Below are positions 19,271 through 28,688 of a stretch of 64,000 nt of DNA, one piece after another. The translations under genes and the position numbers were made by a program. The notes under the pieces were generated by a model. That model was not told the DNA's origin, did no database searches, and worked only from the letters and a program-made list of their open reading frames with translations. The stretch comes from Mycolicibacterium gilvum (lineage in GTDB: Bacteria > Actinomycetota > Actinomycetes > Mycobacteriales > Mycobacteriaceae): positions 5,146,001 through 5,210,000 of the forward strand of contig NZ_UGQM01000001.1 in the NCBI RefSeq assembly GCF_900454025.1. The letters are read 5' to 3'. Position 1 is the first letter of the stretch; every line of letters starts with the position of its first letter.

Positions 19271-20968
19271 CTATACCTGCTTCGGCGCCAACATCAGATC
19301 CACCCAGTTCTCCGCGGGCGCGAGTTTGTCGGAGCCGGGCGCGTAGACGCCGACTCCGCCTGCCGGGTCGACGAACTTGCCGTTGTGATCGTAGGTCGCC
19401 ACCGAGGTGGAGCTGGCCAAGGGGGCCTCGGCGGGCAGCGGCGGGGCACCCGGTGCCGGAGCCGGTGCCGGAGCCGGCCCGGGCGCCGGGGGTGGCGCCA
19501 ACGGTGGGCGGCCGTACGGCGGGACCACGTGGTCGGGCGGCGAGAAGTACGGCCACGGCGCCGGCTGCGGGCCCTGCTCGTTGGGTGGCGTGGGCAACGG
19601 GAACGGCGCGTGCGGAGCGGGCCCGGGGCCCGGTGTGACCCCGGGGGGCAACTGCACCGACGGCGGACCCGGATCGGGATCGACCTGCGGCGGGATCATC
19701 GGGAACTTGTTCGGCGGCAAGATGTTCCGGCCGTCCTGGACCGGGGTGCCGACGGGGACGGGCGGCCCGCGCCACGGGTTGCTGCCGAGCGGCACGTACC
19801 CGCGCGGATCGCGGCAGAGCTGGATGGTGGGCGCACGTTTGCCGGGGAACTCCTGGCACGGGTAGTTACGGGCGCCGCGCACCACGCTCGGATCGTTCTG
19901 CGGCACCTTGCAGTACAGGTCCGTCGGCAGCTCGCGCAGGGTGGTGTCGGCCGGTGAGCGGATCTGCGTCGCCGGGATGAAGCCGGTCGCACACGGCGGT
20001 GGGTCCTGCAGGTGGATCTTGAAGTCCAGCTTGCCGCCCTCGTCGGTGGGCACGCCGCCGGCGACGGTGTTCAGCGCCGCGAGCAGCGCGGGGAAGACGA
20101 CCAGAGCGTGCTCCAGCGACTTGTTGTAGATCACGCCGATGCGGCCGAAGTTGGCCAGGTTGGCCGCCAGCATCGGGAAGGACGGCCGGATTCCGTCGAA
20201 CGTCTCGTTGGCCACCTCGGCCGCGCCCGGCACCGTCTGCAGCGTCGTGCGCAGCTGCGGGTCGGCGCCCGCGACCTCCGTGGTCAGCCGCCCCAGTCCC
20301 TCAGCGAGCGAACGGATGTCGTCACCGCTGCGGATCTGGGCGTCCAGGAAGGGGCCGGCCTGGTCGATGAGCTGGGCGACCTGCGGGTAGTTCGCGTTGG
20401 CCTCGTCGACGAGCAACCGCGACGACTGGATCAGCCGGGCCAGTTCGGGCCCGGATCCGTTGAATGCCTTGAAGGTCTCGTCGAGCAACTCCTGCAGCCT
20501 GCTGTCGCTCACGCTCTGCACCAGGGTGTCGGCCTCGGCCAGCAGGCCGGCGATGTCCTGCCCGATCGCCGTGCGGTCCAGGCCGATATCGGAGCCGTCA
20601 CGCAGCATCTGCTGCGACGCGTCCTCCGGCGGAACCAGGTCGATGTACTGCTCGCCGATCGCCGACACGCTCTTGACGGTCGCCGTCACGTTCTCCGGAA
20701 CCGGGGTGTCGCTGTTGAGCTGCATGCGTGCGACCACACTGTTGTCGGACAGGCCGACCGACTCGACATGGCCGATGGTGACGCCGCGATAGGTCACGTT
20801 CGCGTTCTGGTAGATCCCGCCGCCGGCCACGAAATTGGCCGTCACGTTGTAGGCGCCGATCCCGACCGCGGCCGGCACGTGCAGGTAGAACAGCGCCACC
20901 GCGCCCACGCTCAGGACGGTCACGATCGCGAAGATCGACAGCTGTATGCGGGTCAGGCGGTCCAGCAT
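19271..20968 (-). CDS. mce4F: Mce4F, substrate-binding protein of the sterol importer
   Basis: The 565-residue protein has an N-terminal membrane helix (IQLSIFAIVTVLSVGAVALF), an MCE domain (VTANFVAGGGIYQNANVTYRGVTIG, then YIDLVPP), a helical region and a proline-rich C-terminal tail of about 150 residues. MCE proteins form a hexameric tunnel that carries lipid through the envelope; mce4 imports cholesterol in M. tuberculosis. The ATG overlaps the mce4E stop (TAATG). The tail is richer in Pro/Gly/Ala than the rest of the operon. Confidence 0.95.
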   Translation of the reverse strand: MLDRLTRIQLSIFAIVTVLSVGAVALFYLHVPAAVGIGAYNVTANFVAGGGIYQNANVTYRGVTIGHVESVGLSDNSVVARMQLNSDTPVPENVTATVKSVSAIGEQYIDLVPPEDASQQMLRDGSDIGLDRTAIGQDIAGLLAEADTLVQSVSDSRLQELLDETFKAFNGSGPELARLIQSSRLLVDEANANYPQVAQLIDQAGPFLDAQIRSGDDIRSLAEGLGRLTTEVAGADPQLRTTLQTVPGAAEVANETFDGIRPSFPMLAANLANFGRIGVIYNKSLEHALVVFPALLAALNTVAGGVPTDEGGKLDFKIHLQDPPPCATGFIPATQIRSPADTTLRELPTDLYCKVPQNDPSVVRGARNYPCQEFPGKRAPTIQLCRDPRGYVPLGSNPWRGPPVPVGTPVQDGRNILPPNKFPMIPPQVDPDPGPPSVQLPPGVTPGPGPAPHAPFPLPTPPNEQGPQPAPWPYFSPPDHVVPPYGRPPLAPPPAPGPAPAPAPAPGAPPLPAEAPLASSTSVATYDHNGKFVDPAGGVGVYAPGSDKLAPAENWVDLMLAPKQV

Positions 20969-22128
20969 TACGGCGCCCCCTCGTGTTGCGTCGCGGTGCC
21001 CGGCGGAATCTTGAACGGATCCGCCGCCTGACCCGACAGGTTCGCCATCGCGCCGGTGAGGAAGTCGGGCGGATTGACGATCTCGTTCATCCGCTTCATG
21101 TTCGGGTCCAGTCCCAGCGACGTCGTGAACACCGATTCACCGACGCGGCGCAAAGTCAGGTCGAACGTCGTGTACACGTTCAGGTAGTCACCGCGCACCG
21201 CGTTGCGCAGGTACTTGTAGTGGAACGGGAACGTCGGCAGGAACTCGAGGTCCTTGATGAAGTAGTCCGCGTTGTCGTTGAGCGCCTTGATGACCGGGAA
21301 CAGGTCCTTGAAGTCCGCGGCGAAGTCGTCCTTGGTCTCCTGCAGGACCCGCGATGCGACCTCGGCGAAGCTGCGCAGCGCGGTGAACGCATCGACGAGT
21401 TGCGCCCGGTTGTCGTTGAGCACCTCCAGCGCCTCGGGCAGCGTGTCGAGCGTGCGGCCCAGGCTGTCCTTGCTGCCGGCCAGAATCCCGGCGAACCTGT
21501 TCAGTCCCTCGGCCGCGGCGATGATGTCACCGGTCTGCCGGTCCAGCGAGTCGGTCAGCTCGGCAAGCCGGGGAATCAGGCCCTCGAACGTGCCGGAACG
21601 CCCCACCACGGCGTTGTAGGTCTCGTCGGTGATGTCCTGCAGCGCACCGAGATTGCCCTTGTTGACCACCACGCCGAGCGAGGACAGCACCTGCTCGGTC
21701 GTCGGGTAGTTGGCCGTGTTGTCGATCGGGATCCGCGAACCCTCCACCAACTCGCCCGTTCCCGATCCGTCTGCGGGCGGGGCCAACTCGATGTGCTGCG
21801 AGCCGAGCAACGAGGTCTGGGCGACCTTGGCCGTCGCGTTGGCCGGTAGCTTCACGTTTCCGTCGAGGGAGAGCTGGACCTCGGCGAAGAAGGTGCCGTC
21901 CTCGCGCTGCACCGCCTCCACACCGGACACACTGCCCACGGTGACGTCGTCGACCATCACCGGCGAGTTCTGCGGCAGCGTGGACACGTCGGGCAACTGG
22001 ACGCTGACATCGAAGGAGCCGCTGCCGTGTCCGGCGGTGCCGGGCATGTTCAGCGAGTTCAGGCCACCGAACTGGCAGCCGCTCAGCAGCAGCGCGACCG
22101 ACGACACCCCGAGTACGCGACGGATCAT
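20968..22128 (-). CDS. mce4E: Mce4E lipoprotein of the sterol importer
   Basis: The 386-residue protein starts with a lipoprotein signal MIRRVLGVSSVALLLSGC; the lipobox cysteine is residue 18. An MCE domain (FDVSVQLPDVSTLP, VDDVTVGSVSGVE, HIELAPP) and a helical needle region follow. In all mce operons the fifth subunit is the lipoprotein (LprN in mce4). I chose the ATG at 22128 because it gives the lipobox and overlaps the mce4D stop by ATGA; longer readings lack sense. Confidence 0.95.
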   Translation of the reverse strand: MIRRVLGVSSVALLLSGCQFGGLNSLNMPGTAGHGSGSFDVSVQLPDVSTLPQNSPVMVDDVTVGSVSGVEAVQREDGTFFAEVQLSLDGNVKLPANATAKVAQTSLLGSQHIELAPPADGSGTGELVEGSRIPIDNTANYPTTEQVLSSLGVVVNKGNLGALQDITDETYNAVVGRSGTFEGLIPRLAELTDSLDRQTGDIIAAAEGLNRFAGILAGSKDSLGRTLDTLPEALEVLNDNRAQLVDAFTALRSFAEVASRVLQETKDDFAADFKDLFPVIKALNDNADYFIKDLEFLPTFPFHYKYLRNAVRGDYLNVYTTFDLTLRRVGESVFTTSLGLDPNMKRMNEIVNPPDFLTGAMANLSGQAADPFKIPPGTATQHEGAP

Positions 22129-23504
22129 CGGCCCGCCTCCGCCGGTCCGGGCGCAGCGGGTGCGGCGGGCGCCGGCCCCGTCTCGGGGCCACCCGCGTGC
22201 GAGGTGGACGCCTCGGCGCCCTCGGCGGGAACCAGCAGCGACGTCAGGTCCGCATCGGGTGCGACCTTGGGTGGCGTCACGCCCGGGGCGTTCTGCCACT
22301 GCAGGTACGGAACCGGGGTCTCGGCCTTGGCCTCGGTGGCCGGGGTGTCGTAGATGATCTGCCCCTTGTAGGCCGTGATGCTGTTGATCGGATGGAACAG
22401 CAGCGGCGGATAGTTCATCGTGATGCGCTTGAACACCGGGCCCATCCGCTGACGGCAGATCTCGGCGCGCTTGTAGTTGTCGGGGGTGGCGGCGGCGTCG
22501 AACGTACCGCCGCAGATGAACTGCACGGGGTTGGCGAAGTTCGGCAGCGTCAGCAGCCCGCCGACGGTGCCCTGCGCCGGGTTGTAGATGTTGTAGAAGT
22601 TGCTCAGCCCATTGGGCGTGATGTGCAGGATCTGTTCGATGTCGTCACTGTGCTCGGTCAGCAGGTTCGTGAAGTCGGTGAGACGGTTGACCTGTCCGAT
22701 CAGCGCCTCGTTGCTCTCGCCGAGGAAGCCGCGCACGTCGGTGAGCGCCTGGTTCAGCGTGCCCAGTGTGATGTCGAGATCGGTGGTGGCATCGGCGAGG
22801 ACCTGGGACACCGACGCGACGTGATTGGAGAACTGCACGATCTGCTCGTTGCTGCGCGACAGCGCGTCGACGAGGATCTGCAGGTTACGGATCGTGCCGA
22901 ACAGGTCGGCCCGGGAATCCCCGAGCCGCCCCGCGGTCTGCGAGAGTTCACGCACCGCGCTGCGGAAGGTGTCACCGTTGCCGTCGAAAGTGTCGGCGGC
23001 CTGGTTCACGACGTCGGTCAGCGGCCCCCGCACCGAGTCCTCGTTCGGCCCGAGTTGGGTGCTCAGCTGCGTCAGTTGCTCTTTGACCTCGTCCCACTCG
23101 ACCGGAACGGCGGTGCGGTCGAGCCCGATCTCGGCACCGTCGGCCAACACGGCGCCACCGGTGTAGGCGGGGGTCAGCTGAATGAACCTGGCCGACACCA
23201 GGTTCGGCGAGATCACCAGCGCCTCGGCCTCGGCGGGCAGCTTCACGTCGCTGTCGATCGTCATCGTGATCTTCACGTCGTTGGCGCGGGGATCGATCGC
23301 GTCGATCGTGCCGACCGGCACACCGACCACGCGCACGTCGTCGCCGGGGTACAGCCCCACCGCGGACGTGAAGTACGCCGTCACCTTCTGCCCGGTGCGG
23401 CTCGGCCACACCAGGTACGCGCCGATCGCCAGGACGGCGACGAGCACACAGATCAGCACCGGCCGTAACCAGCGGCTGCGTGTCACCGAGTTCTCCTGTG
23501 TCAT
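22125..23504 (-). CDS. mce4D: Mce4D, sterol importer subunit
   Basis: The 459-residue protein has an N-terminal transmembrane helix (LRPVLICVLVAVLAIGAYLVW), an MCE domain (VTAYFTSAVGLYPGDDVRVVGVPVG, RFIQLTP), a helical region and a Pro/Ala-rich tail. It forms part of the MCE hexamer in the envelope. Starts and stops overlap neighbours by 4 bp on both sides. Confidence 0.95.
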   Translation of the reverse strand: MTQENSVTRSRWLRPVLICVLVAVLAIGAYLVWPSRTGQKVTAYFTSAVGLYPGDDVRVVGVPVGTIDAIDPRANDVKITMTIDSDVKLPAEAEALVISPNLVSARFIQLTPAYTGGAVLADGAEIGLDRTAVPVEWDEVKEQLTQLSTQLGPNEDSVRGPLTDVVNQAADTFDGNGDTFRSAVRELSQTAGRLGDSRADLFGTIRNLQILVDALSRSNEQIVQFSNHVASVSQVLADATTDLDITLGTLNQALTDVRGFLGESNEALIGQVNRLTDFTNLLTEHSDDIEQILHITPNGLSNFYNIYNPAQGTVGGLLTLPNFANPVQFICGGTFDAAATPDNYKRAEICRQRMGPVFKRITMNYPPLLFHPINSITAYKGQIIYDTPATEAKAETPVPYLQWQNAPGVTPPKVAPDADLTSLLVPAEGAEASTSHAGGPETGPAPAAPAAPGPAEAGR

Positions 23505-24559
23505 GGGGACTTCGGCCTCAGGATCATCCGCTCCGAGATGTAGCCACGGAGCATGTCGGACAGGCTGTCAGGCAGCTTGCCCGGCTGGAAGTAGGTGTCG
23601 AGCAGCACCTCGGCGATCGGCGCCGGCGGCAGACCGTAGAGGTTGATCTGGAATCCGGGGCCCGATCCGACGACCTCGCCGAGCGCCGTCGCGTAGGCCG
23701 GCAGTCGCTTGAGGGCTTCGCCGATGTGCTCGCGACGCTCCAACAGGTTGTCCAGCACCAGGTTCAGCTTCTCCAGCGCCGGCTTGAACTCGCGCCGGTT
23801 GTCGGCGACGAAGCCCGAGATCTGGGTGGCGACGTCGTCGATGCCGGCGATCAGGTTGCTCAGCGCCTGACGTCGCTCGTCGAGCGCGGCGAACAGCAGA
23901 TTGCCGTCGGTGATCAGCTGATTCACCTGACCGGATCGCTGTGCCAGCGTGTCGGACACGTTCTTGGCACGCGCGAGAAGCTGATCGAGAGCCTCGTCGC
24001 GCTTGTTCAGACTGCGCGACAGATTGGTGACGCCGTCGAGCGCGCTGCGCAGATGCGGGGTCGCGTCTTTGAGCGAGTCGGTCAGCGTCTGCAGAGCCAT
24101 CTCGAACTGCGGCTTGTCGAGTTCACCGACGTTCTGTCCGAGATCCTGCAGCGCGGTGTTCAAGGTGTACGGCGTGGTGGTCCGACCCAGCGGGATGACG
24201 GTGGATTCGCCGTTGCCCTTGGGCGTGACGGCCAGCGACTTCTCACCGAGCACCGTGTCGGTCTTGATCGCGACCAGCGACTGGTCCCCGACCTTGACCT
24301 CGCGATTCACGGTGAAGGTGATCTTGGCGGCGTCGCCGGCGAGCTCGACGGAGTTGACCTTGCCCACGTTGATCCCGGAGACGTTCACATCGTTGCCGGG
24401 GGTGATGCCGCCGGCATCGGCGAAGTACGCCTCGTACGCCTTGCCCTGGGGGAAGAACGGCAGGCTGGAATACCCGAAGGACACCAGTACCAGGCAGGCG
24501 ACCAACGCGATGCCGAAGATGCCGGTGCGCAACGGATTCGAATCATCGGGCCTAGCCAT
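23501..24559 (-). CDS. mce4C: Mce4C, sterol importer subunit
   Basis: The 352-residue protein starts at ATG 24559 (MARPDDSNP), which overlaps the mce4B stop by 8 bp. It has one membrane helix (IFGIALVACLVLVSFGY), an MCE domain (AYFADAGGITPGNDVNVSGINVGKV) and helices. A longer reading from 24598 would overlap mce4B far more and is rejected. Confidence 0.94.
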   Translation of the reverse strand: MARPDDSNPLRTGIFGIALVACLVLVSFGYSSLPFFPQGKAYEAYFADAGGITPGNDVNVSGINVGKVNSVELAGDAAKITFTVNREVKVGDQSLVAIKTDTVLGEKSLAVTPKGNGESTVIPLGRTTTPYTLNTALQDLGQNVGELDKPQFEMALQTLTDSLKDATPHLRSALDGVTNLSRSLNKRDEALDQLLARAKNVSDTLAQRSGQVNQLITDGNLLFAALDERRQALSNLIAGIDDVATQISGFVADNRREFKPALEKLNLVLDNLLERREHIGEALKRLPAYATALGEVVGSGPGFQINLYGLPPAPIAEVLLDTYFQPGKLPDSLSDMLRGYISERMILRPKSP

Positions 24560-25583
24560 CTTCGGAACACCTCCCCTTGCTCGGATCCGGCGGACCACCG
24601 AACGGAACCAGAATGTCGCTGCCCGCCGGTCCGTTGATCTTCAAGCGGGTCGAGCAGTAGAAGATGTTGAAGAACGAGCCGTAGGCACCGAGGGCGTTGA
24701 GCCGCAGATAGTTCTCGGCCAACGGCTCGATGACCTTGTTGACGTCGGCCTTGCGCTCGTCCATCCGCTGCGCGAACGGCCGCACGTTCTCGATGACGCC
24801 CTGGATGGGCCGGCGCGACGTCTCCAGCATCTCGGTCAGGTCGTTCTCGGCGGTCGCCAGCGGACCGATGGCACCGGCGATCGGATCGCGGCCCTCGGCC
24901 AAGCCCGTGATGAGCTTCTGCAGCTGATCGACGCTGGCGTCGAACTCGGCGCCCTTCTCGTCGACGGTGCCCAGCACGGTGTTGAGGTTGGTGATGACGT
25001 CGCCGATGAGCTGGTCGCGCGCAGCGAGGTTCTGGGTGAACGCGCTGGTGCTCGACAGCATCGCCGCGAGCGCCCCGCCCTCACCCTGCAGGAGCTCGAT
25101 GACGGCGCTGCTGATCTCGTTGACCTTGGCGCCGTCCAAACCCTTCACCACCGGCTTGAGCCCGCCGAGCAGGGCGTCGAGATCCAGCGCGGGCTCGGTG
25201 TTGACGACGGTGCCGCCCGGCGGCAGCTTCACGAGATCTCCAGGGCCCGAGGTGATTTCGAGGTACCGATCGCCGACGAGGTTCTCGTAGCGGATCACGG
25301 CCTTGGTCGAGGTGTAGAGCTGGTAGCGCTCGTTGACGGTGAACTCGACCTCGACGGAGTTGTCGGGATTGAGGCTGAGCCCTTCGACGGTGCCCACGGG
25401 GATGCCGGCGATGCGGACGTCCTGTCCCGTCTTCAGCCGCGACGCGTCGGTGAAGGTCGCCCGGTACTTGTCCTCGGCGGCGAACCGGAACTCACCGAAC
25501 ACCACGATCAGCGACGCGGCGACCATCAGCATCACCACCGTGAAAATGCTGACGCTGACCAGGGTTCGTCTTTCGCGATTCAC
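24552..25583 (-). CDS. mce4B: Mce4B, sterol importer subunit
   Basis: The 343-residue protein starts at GTG 25583, overlapping the mce4A stop by one base (TAGTG). A membrane helix (SIFTVVMLMVAASLIVVFG) leads into the MCE domain (YRATFTDASRLKTGQDVRIAGIPVG, YLEITSG) and a helical segment. The C-terminus carries a cysteine pair (FYCSTRL ... GRCSEDG), typical of MceB subunits. Confidence 0.94.
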   Translation of the reverse strand: MNRERRTLVSVSIFTVVMLMVAASLIVVFGEFRFAAEDKYRATFTDASRLKTGQDVRIAGIPVGTVEGLSLNPDNSVEVEFTVNERYQLYTSTKAVIRYENLVGDRYLEITSGPGDLVKLPPGGTVVNTEPALDLDALLGGLKPVVKGLDGAKVNEISSAVIELLQGEGGALAAMLSSTSAFTQNLAARDQLIGDVITNLNTVLGTVDEKGAEFDASVDQLQKLITGLAEGRDPIAGAIGPLATAENDLTEMLETSRRPIQGVIENVRPFAQRMDERKADVNKVIEPLAENYLRLNALGAYGSFFNIFYCSTRLKINGPAGSDILVPFGGPPDPSKGRCSEDG

Positions 25584-26785
25584 TAGAAGTCGTCCCTTTC
25601 CGCATACGCGCCGTTGAACAGGAACTGCAGCGTCGACGGCGCGTCGAATTGCAGCTCGGTGTTCGGCTGGTACGGGACATAGGCGTTGTCGGTGACCAGG
25701 AACGGCGTGCGGTACCAGGAACCGCCGTACTGCTTGCTCGGAACATCGGGCAGACCACGGCAATTCGGGCCGCCGGACGCGTTGACGATCGGCAGGCTCT
25801 CGGGGTAGGTGTACGCCGGCGAGCCGGGCAGGAAGTTCGACGACACGAACAGACCCGGCCGGATGCCGCCGATGATCGGGGCGAAGCGGTCGATCGCGGC
25901 CGCGGTGCCCCGCAGCGTGCATCCGATCACCGGGGAGTACTCGCCGGCGACCTTGAGCGGCGCGCGCAACCGCTGCACTGCGGCGATGTAGTCGTCGGCC
26001 GCCGGTTCGAACGTCGCGGTGCCGTTGTTGGCCAACCCCGTCGCCGCCAGCAGCGCCGCATTCAGGTTGTCCTGCTCGTCGACGATGGTCTGGCTGATGG
26101 CTGGTGCGTTGTCCAGGATGCGGGCCAGATCCGGGCCGGCGTCGCCGTAGATGTCGGCGACCACCGCGGTGCGGCGCAGATCTTCCTGCAGCGCGGGCAG
26201 TTTCGGGTTGAGCTGGCTGGTGTAGTAGTTCAGGCCCGACAGCAACGCCCCGACGTCATCGCCGTGGCCGCGCATACCTTCACCGAGTGCCGACAGCGTG
26301 CCGTTGAGCTTGATCGGATCGATCTTCTGCAGCAGGTCGGTCAAGGTCTGGAACAACGTGTTGACCTCGAGCTGCACGTCGTCGGCCTTGACCTCGGTGC
26401 CCGGGCGCAGCGGCTGGCCGCTCGGGTCCTCGGGGGCCAGGAACTCTACCGACTTCGCACCGAAGATCGTGGTGCCGCCGATCCGCACCGGCGCATCGCC
26501 CGGGATGTAACGCATGTCGTCGCGGTTGATCGCGAGCGTGAGTTTGGCGGCGTTGCCGGCGTATTCGATCGATTCGACCTTGCCGACCTGGATACCGCGG
26601 TACTTGACCTTGGCGTCGACGTCCATGACCAGGCCGGCGCGCGGCGAAAGCACCGTCACCTTGTCCGTCGGGGTGAACGCCGCCGTATAGGAAAGGTAGG
26701 TGAACACGACAGCGGCAAGAACCAGCGCAGCGAGGATCGCCGCAGCGATCCTCACATGACTGCGCTTGGCGTCACCGTCGCTCAT
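25583..26785 (-). CDS. mce4A: Mce4A, first MCE subunit of the sterol importer
   Basis: The 400-residue protein has an N-terminal membrane helix (AAAILAALVLAAVVFTYLSY), an MCE domain (VTVLSPRAGLVMDVDAKVKYRGIQVG), and a long helical part. Mce4A of M. tuberculosis is reported in cholesterol uptake. The ATG at 26785 lies 13 bp after the yrbE4B stop. Confidence 0.95.
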   Translation of the reverse strand: MSDGDAKRSHVRIAAAILAALVLAAVVFTYLSYTAAFTPTDKVTVLSPRAGLVMDVDAKVKYRGIQVGKVESIEYAGNAAKLTLAINRDDMRYIPGDAPVRIGGTTIFGAKSVEFLAPEDPSGQPLRPGTEVKADDVQLEVNTLFQTLTDLLQKIDPIKLNGTLSALGEGMRGHGDDVGALLSGLNYYTSQLNPKLPALQEDLRRTAVVADIYGDAGPDLARILDNAPAISQTIVDEQDNLNAALLAATGLANNGTATFEPAADDYIAAVQRLRAPLKVAGEYSPVIGCTLRGTAAAIDRFAPIIGGIRPGLFVSSNFLPGSPAYTYPESLPIVNASGGPNCRGLPDVPSKQYGGSWYRTPFLVTDNAYVPYQPNTELQFDAPSTLQFLFNGAYAERDDF

Positions 26786-26798
26786 CGTGTTCCTTCCC

Positions 26799-27641
26799 TT
26801 ACCCGGAGAGGTTGAAGTTGCCGGACGCGCCGTAGACGGCGAGCGAGATCATCAGCACGATCGTGACCACGACGATGAGCGAGGTCCGAACCGCCTGACC
26901 CACCGCGATACCGACGCCGACCGGACCGCCGGAGGCGTTGTAGCCGTAGTAGGTGTGCACGAGCATCACCGCGATCGACATCACGATCGCCTGGAGGAAC
27001 GACCACAGCAGGTCACTCGGAACCAGGAACGTGTTGAAGTAGTGGTCGTAGAGACCGGCGGACTGGCCGTTGATGTAAACGGTCGTGAAGCGGGCCGCGA
27101 AGAACGCGGCCAGCACCGAGAGCGCATACAGCGGAACGATCGCGATCAGCCCCGCGATGAGCCGCGTCGACACCAGATACGAAACCGCATGCACCGCCAT
27201 CGCTTCCACGGCGTCGATCTCCTCGGCGACCCGCATCGCACCCAACTGTGCCGTGGCACCGGCGCCGATGGTCGCCGCGAGTGCGATACCCGCGATCACC
27301 GGAGCCACGATGCGCACGTTGAGGAACGCCGACAGGAAGCCGGTGAGCGCCTCGATGCCGATGTTGCCGAGCGAGGAATAGCCCTGCACGGCGATGACGC
27401 CACCCGATGCCAACGTCATGAACGCCGCGACACCGACGGTGCCGCCGATCATCACGAGCGCGCCGGTGCCCATGGACATCTCGGCGATGAGCCGGATCGT
27501 CTCCTTGCGGTAGCGGGTGATCGCGTTCGGGACGTAGCGGAACGTCTCGCCGTAGAACAGCGCCTGCTCTCCCACGGTGTCCACCGCACGCGGGAACACC
27601 CGCAGCATGCGGCGGAATCGAACTGTCGCGTCGTAGCTCAT
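26799..27641 (-). CDS. yrbE4B: YrbE4B permease (MlaE family)
   Basis: The 280-residue integral membrane protein of the MlaE/YrbE family has five to six hydrophobic segments, among them TGALVMIGGTVGVAAFM and VAPVIAGIALAATIGAGATAQLGAMRV. The EEIDAVEAM loop couples to the MceG ATPase. It pairs with YrbE4A as the inner-membrane permease below the Mce hexamer. MceG is not in the window, as expected. Confidence 0.95.
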   Translation of the reverse strand: MSYDATVRFRRMLRVFPRAVDTVGEQALFYGETFRYVPNAITRYRKETIRLIAEMSMGTGALVMIGGTVGVAAFMTLASGGVIAVQGYSSLGNIGIEALTGFLSAFLNVRIVAPVIAGIALAATIGAGATAQLGAMRVAEEIDAVEAMAVHAVSYLVSTRLIAGLIAIVPLYALSVLAAFFAARFTTVYINGQSAGLYDHYFNTFLVPSDLLWSFLQAIVMSIAVMLVHTYYGYNASGGPVGVGIAVGQAVRTSLIVVVTIVLMISLAVYGASGNFNLSG

Positions 27642-27657
27642 GATCCTGCGCTCACCG

Positions 27658-28422
27658 CTACCTCACCAGCACTCTCACGCCGATCGCCGTCATGATCACG
27701 TTGATCACGAACAGGCAGATGAACGCGTAGACGACGGTCTCGTTGACGGCGTTGCCGACGCCCTTGGGCCCGCCCTTGACCGTCAGACCCCGGTAGCACC
27801 CGACGAGACCCGCGACGACACCGAACAGCAGCGCCTTGATCTCGGCGAGGATGAGTTCGGGCAGGCCCGTCAGCACCGTCAGCCCGTTGATGAACGAGCC
27901 GGGGTTGACCCCCTGAAGGAACACCGAGAACACGTAACCGCCCGACAGTCCGATCAGGCAGACCAGACCGTTGAGCAGAAGCGCGACGAAGGTCGAGGCG
28001 AGCACGCGCGGGACGACGAGCCGCTGGATCGGGTCGATGCCGAGCACGCGCATCGCGTCGATCTCCTCGCGGATGGTCCGCGCGCCGAGGTCGGCACAGA
28101 TCGCGGTCGCGCCCGCGCCGGCGACGACGAGCACCGTCACGACGGGGCCGAGCTGGGTGATGGTGCCGAACGCGGTACCCGCACCGGAGAGGTCGGCGGC
28201 GCCGATCTCCCGCAACAGGATGTTGAGGGTGAAGGCGACCAGCACCGTGAACGGAATCGCGACCAACAGCGTCGGGACCAGGGAGACGCGGGCGATCATC
28301 CAGGTCTGTTCGAGGAACTCCCGGAACTGGAACGGGCGGCGGAACGTCTTGACGAACGTGTCCAAGGACATTTCCACGAACCCGCCCACGGCCCGCGCAG
28401 GCGCCGCAAGCTGTTCGATCAA
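27658..28422 (-). CDS. yrbE4A: YrbE4A permease (MlaE family), first gene of the mce4 operon
   Basis: The 254-residue permease starts at TTG 28422 (MIEQLAAPARAVGGF), a start that aligns with my recollection of M. tuberculosis YrbE4A. It has the conserved AGAGATAICADLGARTIREEIDAMRVLGIDP coupling region and several membrane helices. The promoter lies about 120 bp upstream, which leaves an untranslated leader. Confidence 0.94.
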   Translation of the reverse strand: MIEQLAAPARAVGGFVEMSLDTFVKTFRRPFQFREFLEQTWMIARVSLVPTLLVAIPFTVLVAFTLNILLREIGAADLSGAGTAFGTITQLGPVVTVLVVAGAGATAICADLGARTIREEIDAMRVLGIDPIQRLVVPRVLASTFVALLLNGLVCLIGLSGGYVFSVFLQGVNPGSFINGLTVLTGLPELILAEIKALLFGVVAGLVGCYRGLTVKGGPKGVGNAVNETVVYAFICLFVINVIMTAIGVRVLVR

Positions 28423-28545
28423 CCTCGGCTCCGTTCTCGGGACGGGAAGGTGGCACTCGGCAGGCGGAACGTGTGGCGAAGTGCCGGCGACGCACCGCCC
28501 GCGTCGTTACCTACTATGGATTAAGCGTGGCTCTTAGTGAGCCGG

Positions 28546-28578
28546 ATCATACTAACTAGAACGTGTTCGCAGTGTCAA
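28546..28578 (-). promoter_or_regulatory. mce4 operon promoter with KstR-type site in the spacer
   Basis: On the minus strand a perfect TTGACA -35 box (28578-28573) is followed by an 18-nt spacer and TAGTAT as the -10 (28554-28549); TATGAT at 28551-28546 is an alternative. The KstR-type site TAGAACGTGTTCGC (28557-28570, one mismatch at the last consensus base) fills the spacer, so bound repressor would cover the polymerase site. Confidence 0.75.
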
Positions 28579-28644
28579 AGACGCCGTATTCCGGGCTGAA
28601 CTCTTAATTTACGCTGCTCACAGCCATTGTGACGCAGGTCATTC

Positions 28645-28658
28645 TAGAACGTGTTCTA
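28645..28658. promoter_or_regulatory. Perfect palindromic KstR-type operator between hsd4A and yrbE4A
   Basis: TAGAACGTGTTCTA is fully symmetric and fits TNNAACNNGTTNNA. A TAGAAT -10-like element (28646-28641, minus strand) overlaps it, so a second, more distal mce4 promoter is possible. It lies 75 bp from the weaker site in the proximal promoter. Confidence 0.8.
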
Positions 28659-28688
28659 GCTGGATTCGGGTGCGGGACGCACAAACCG

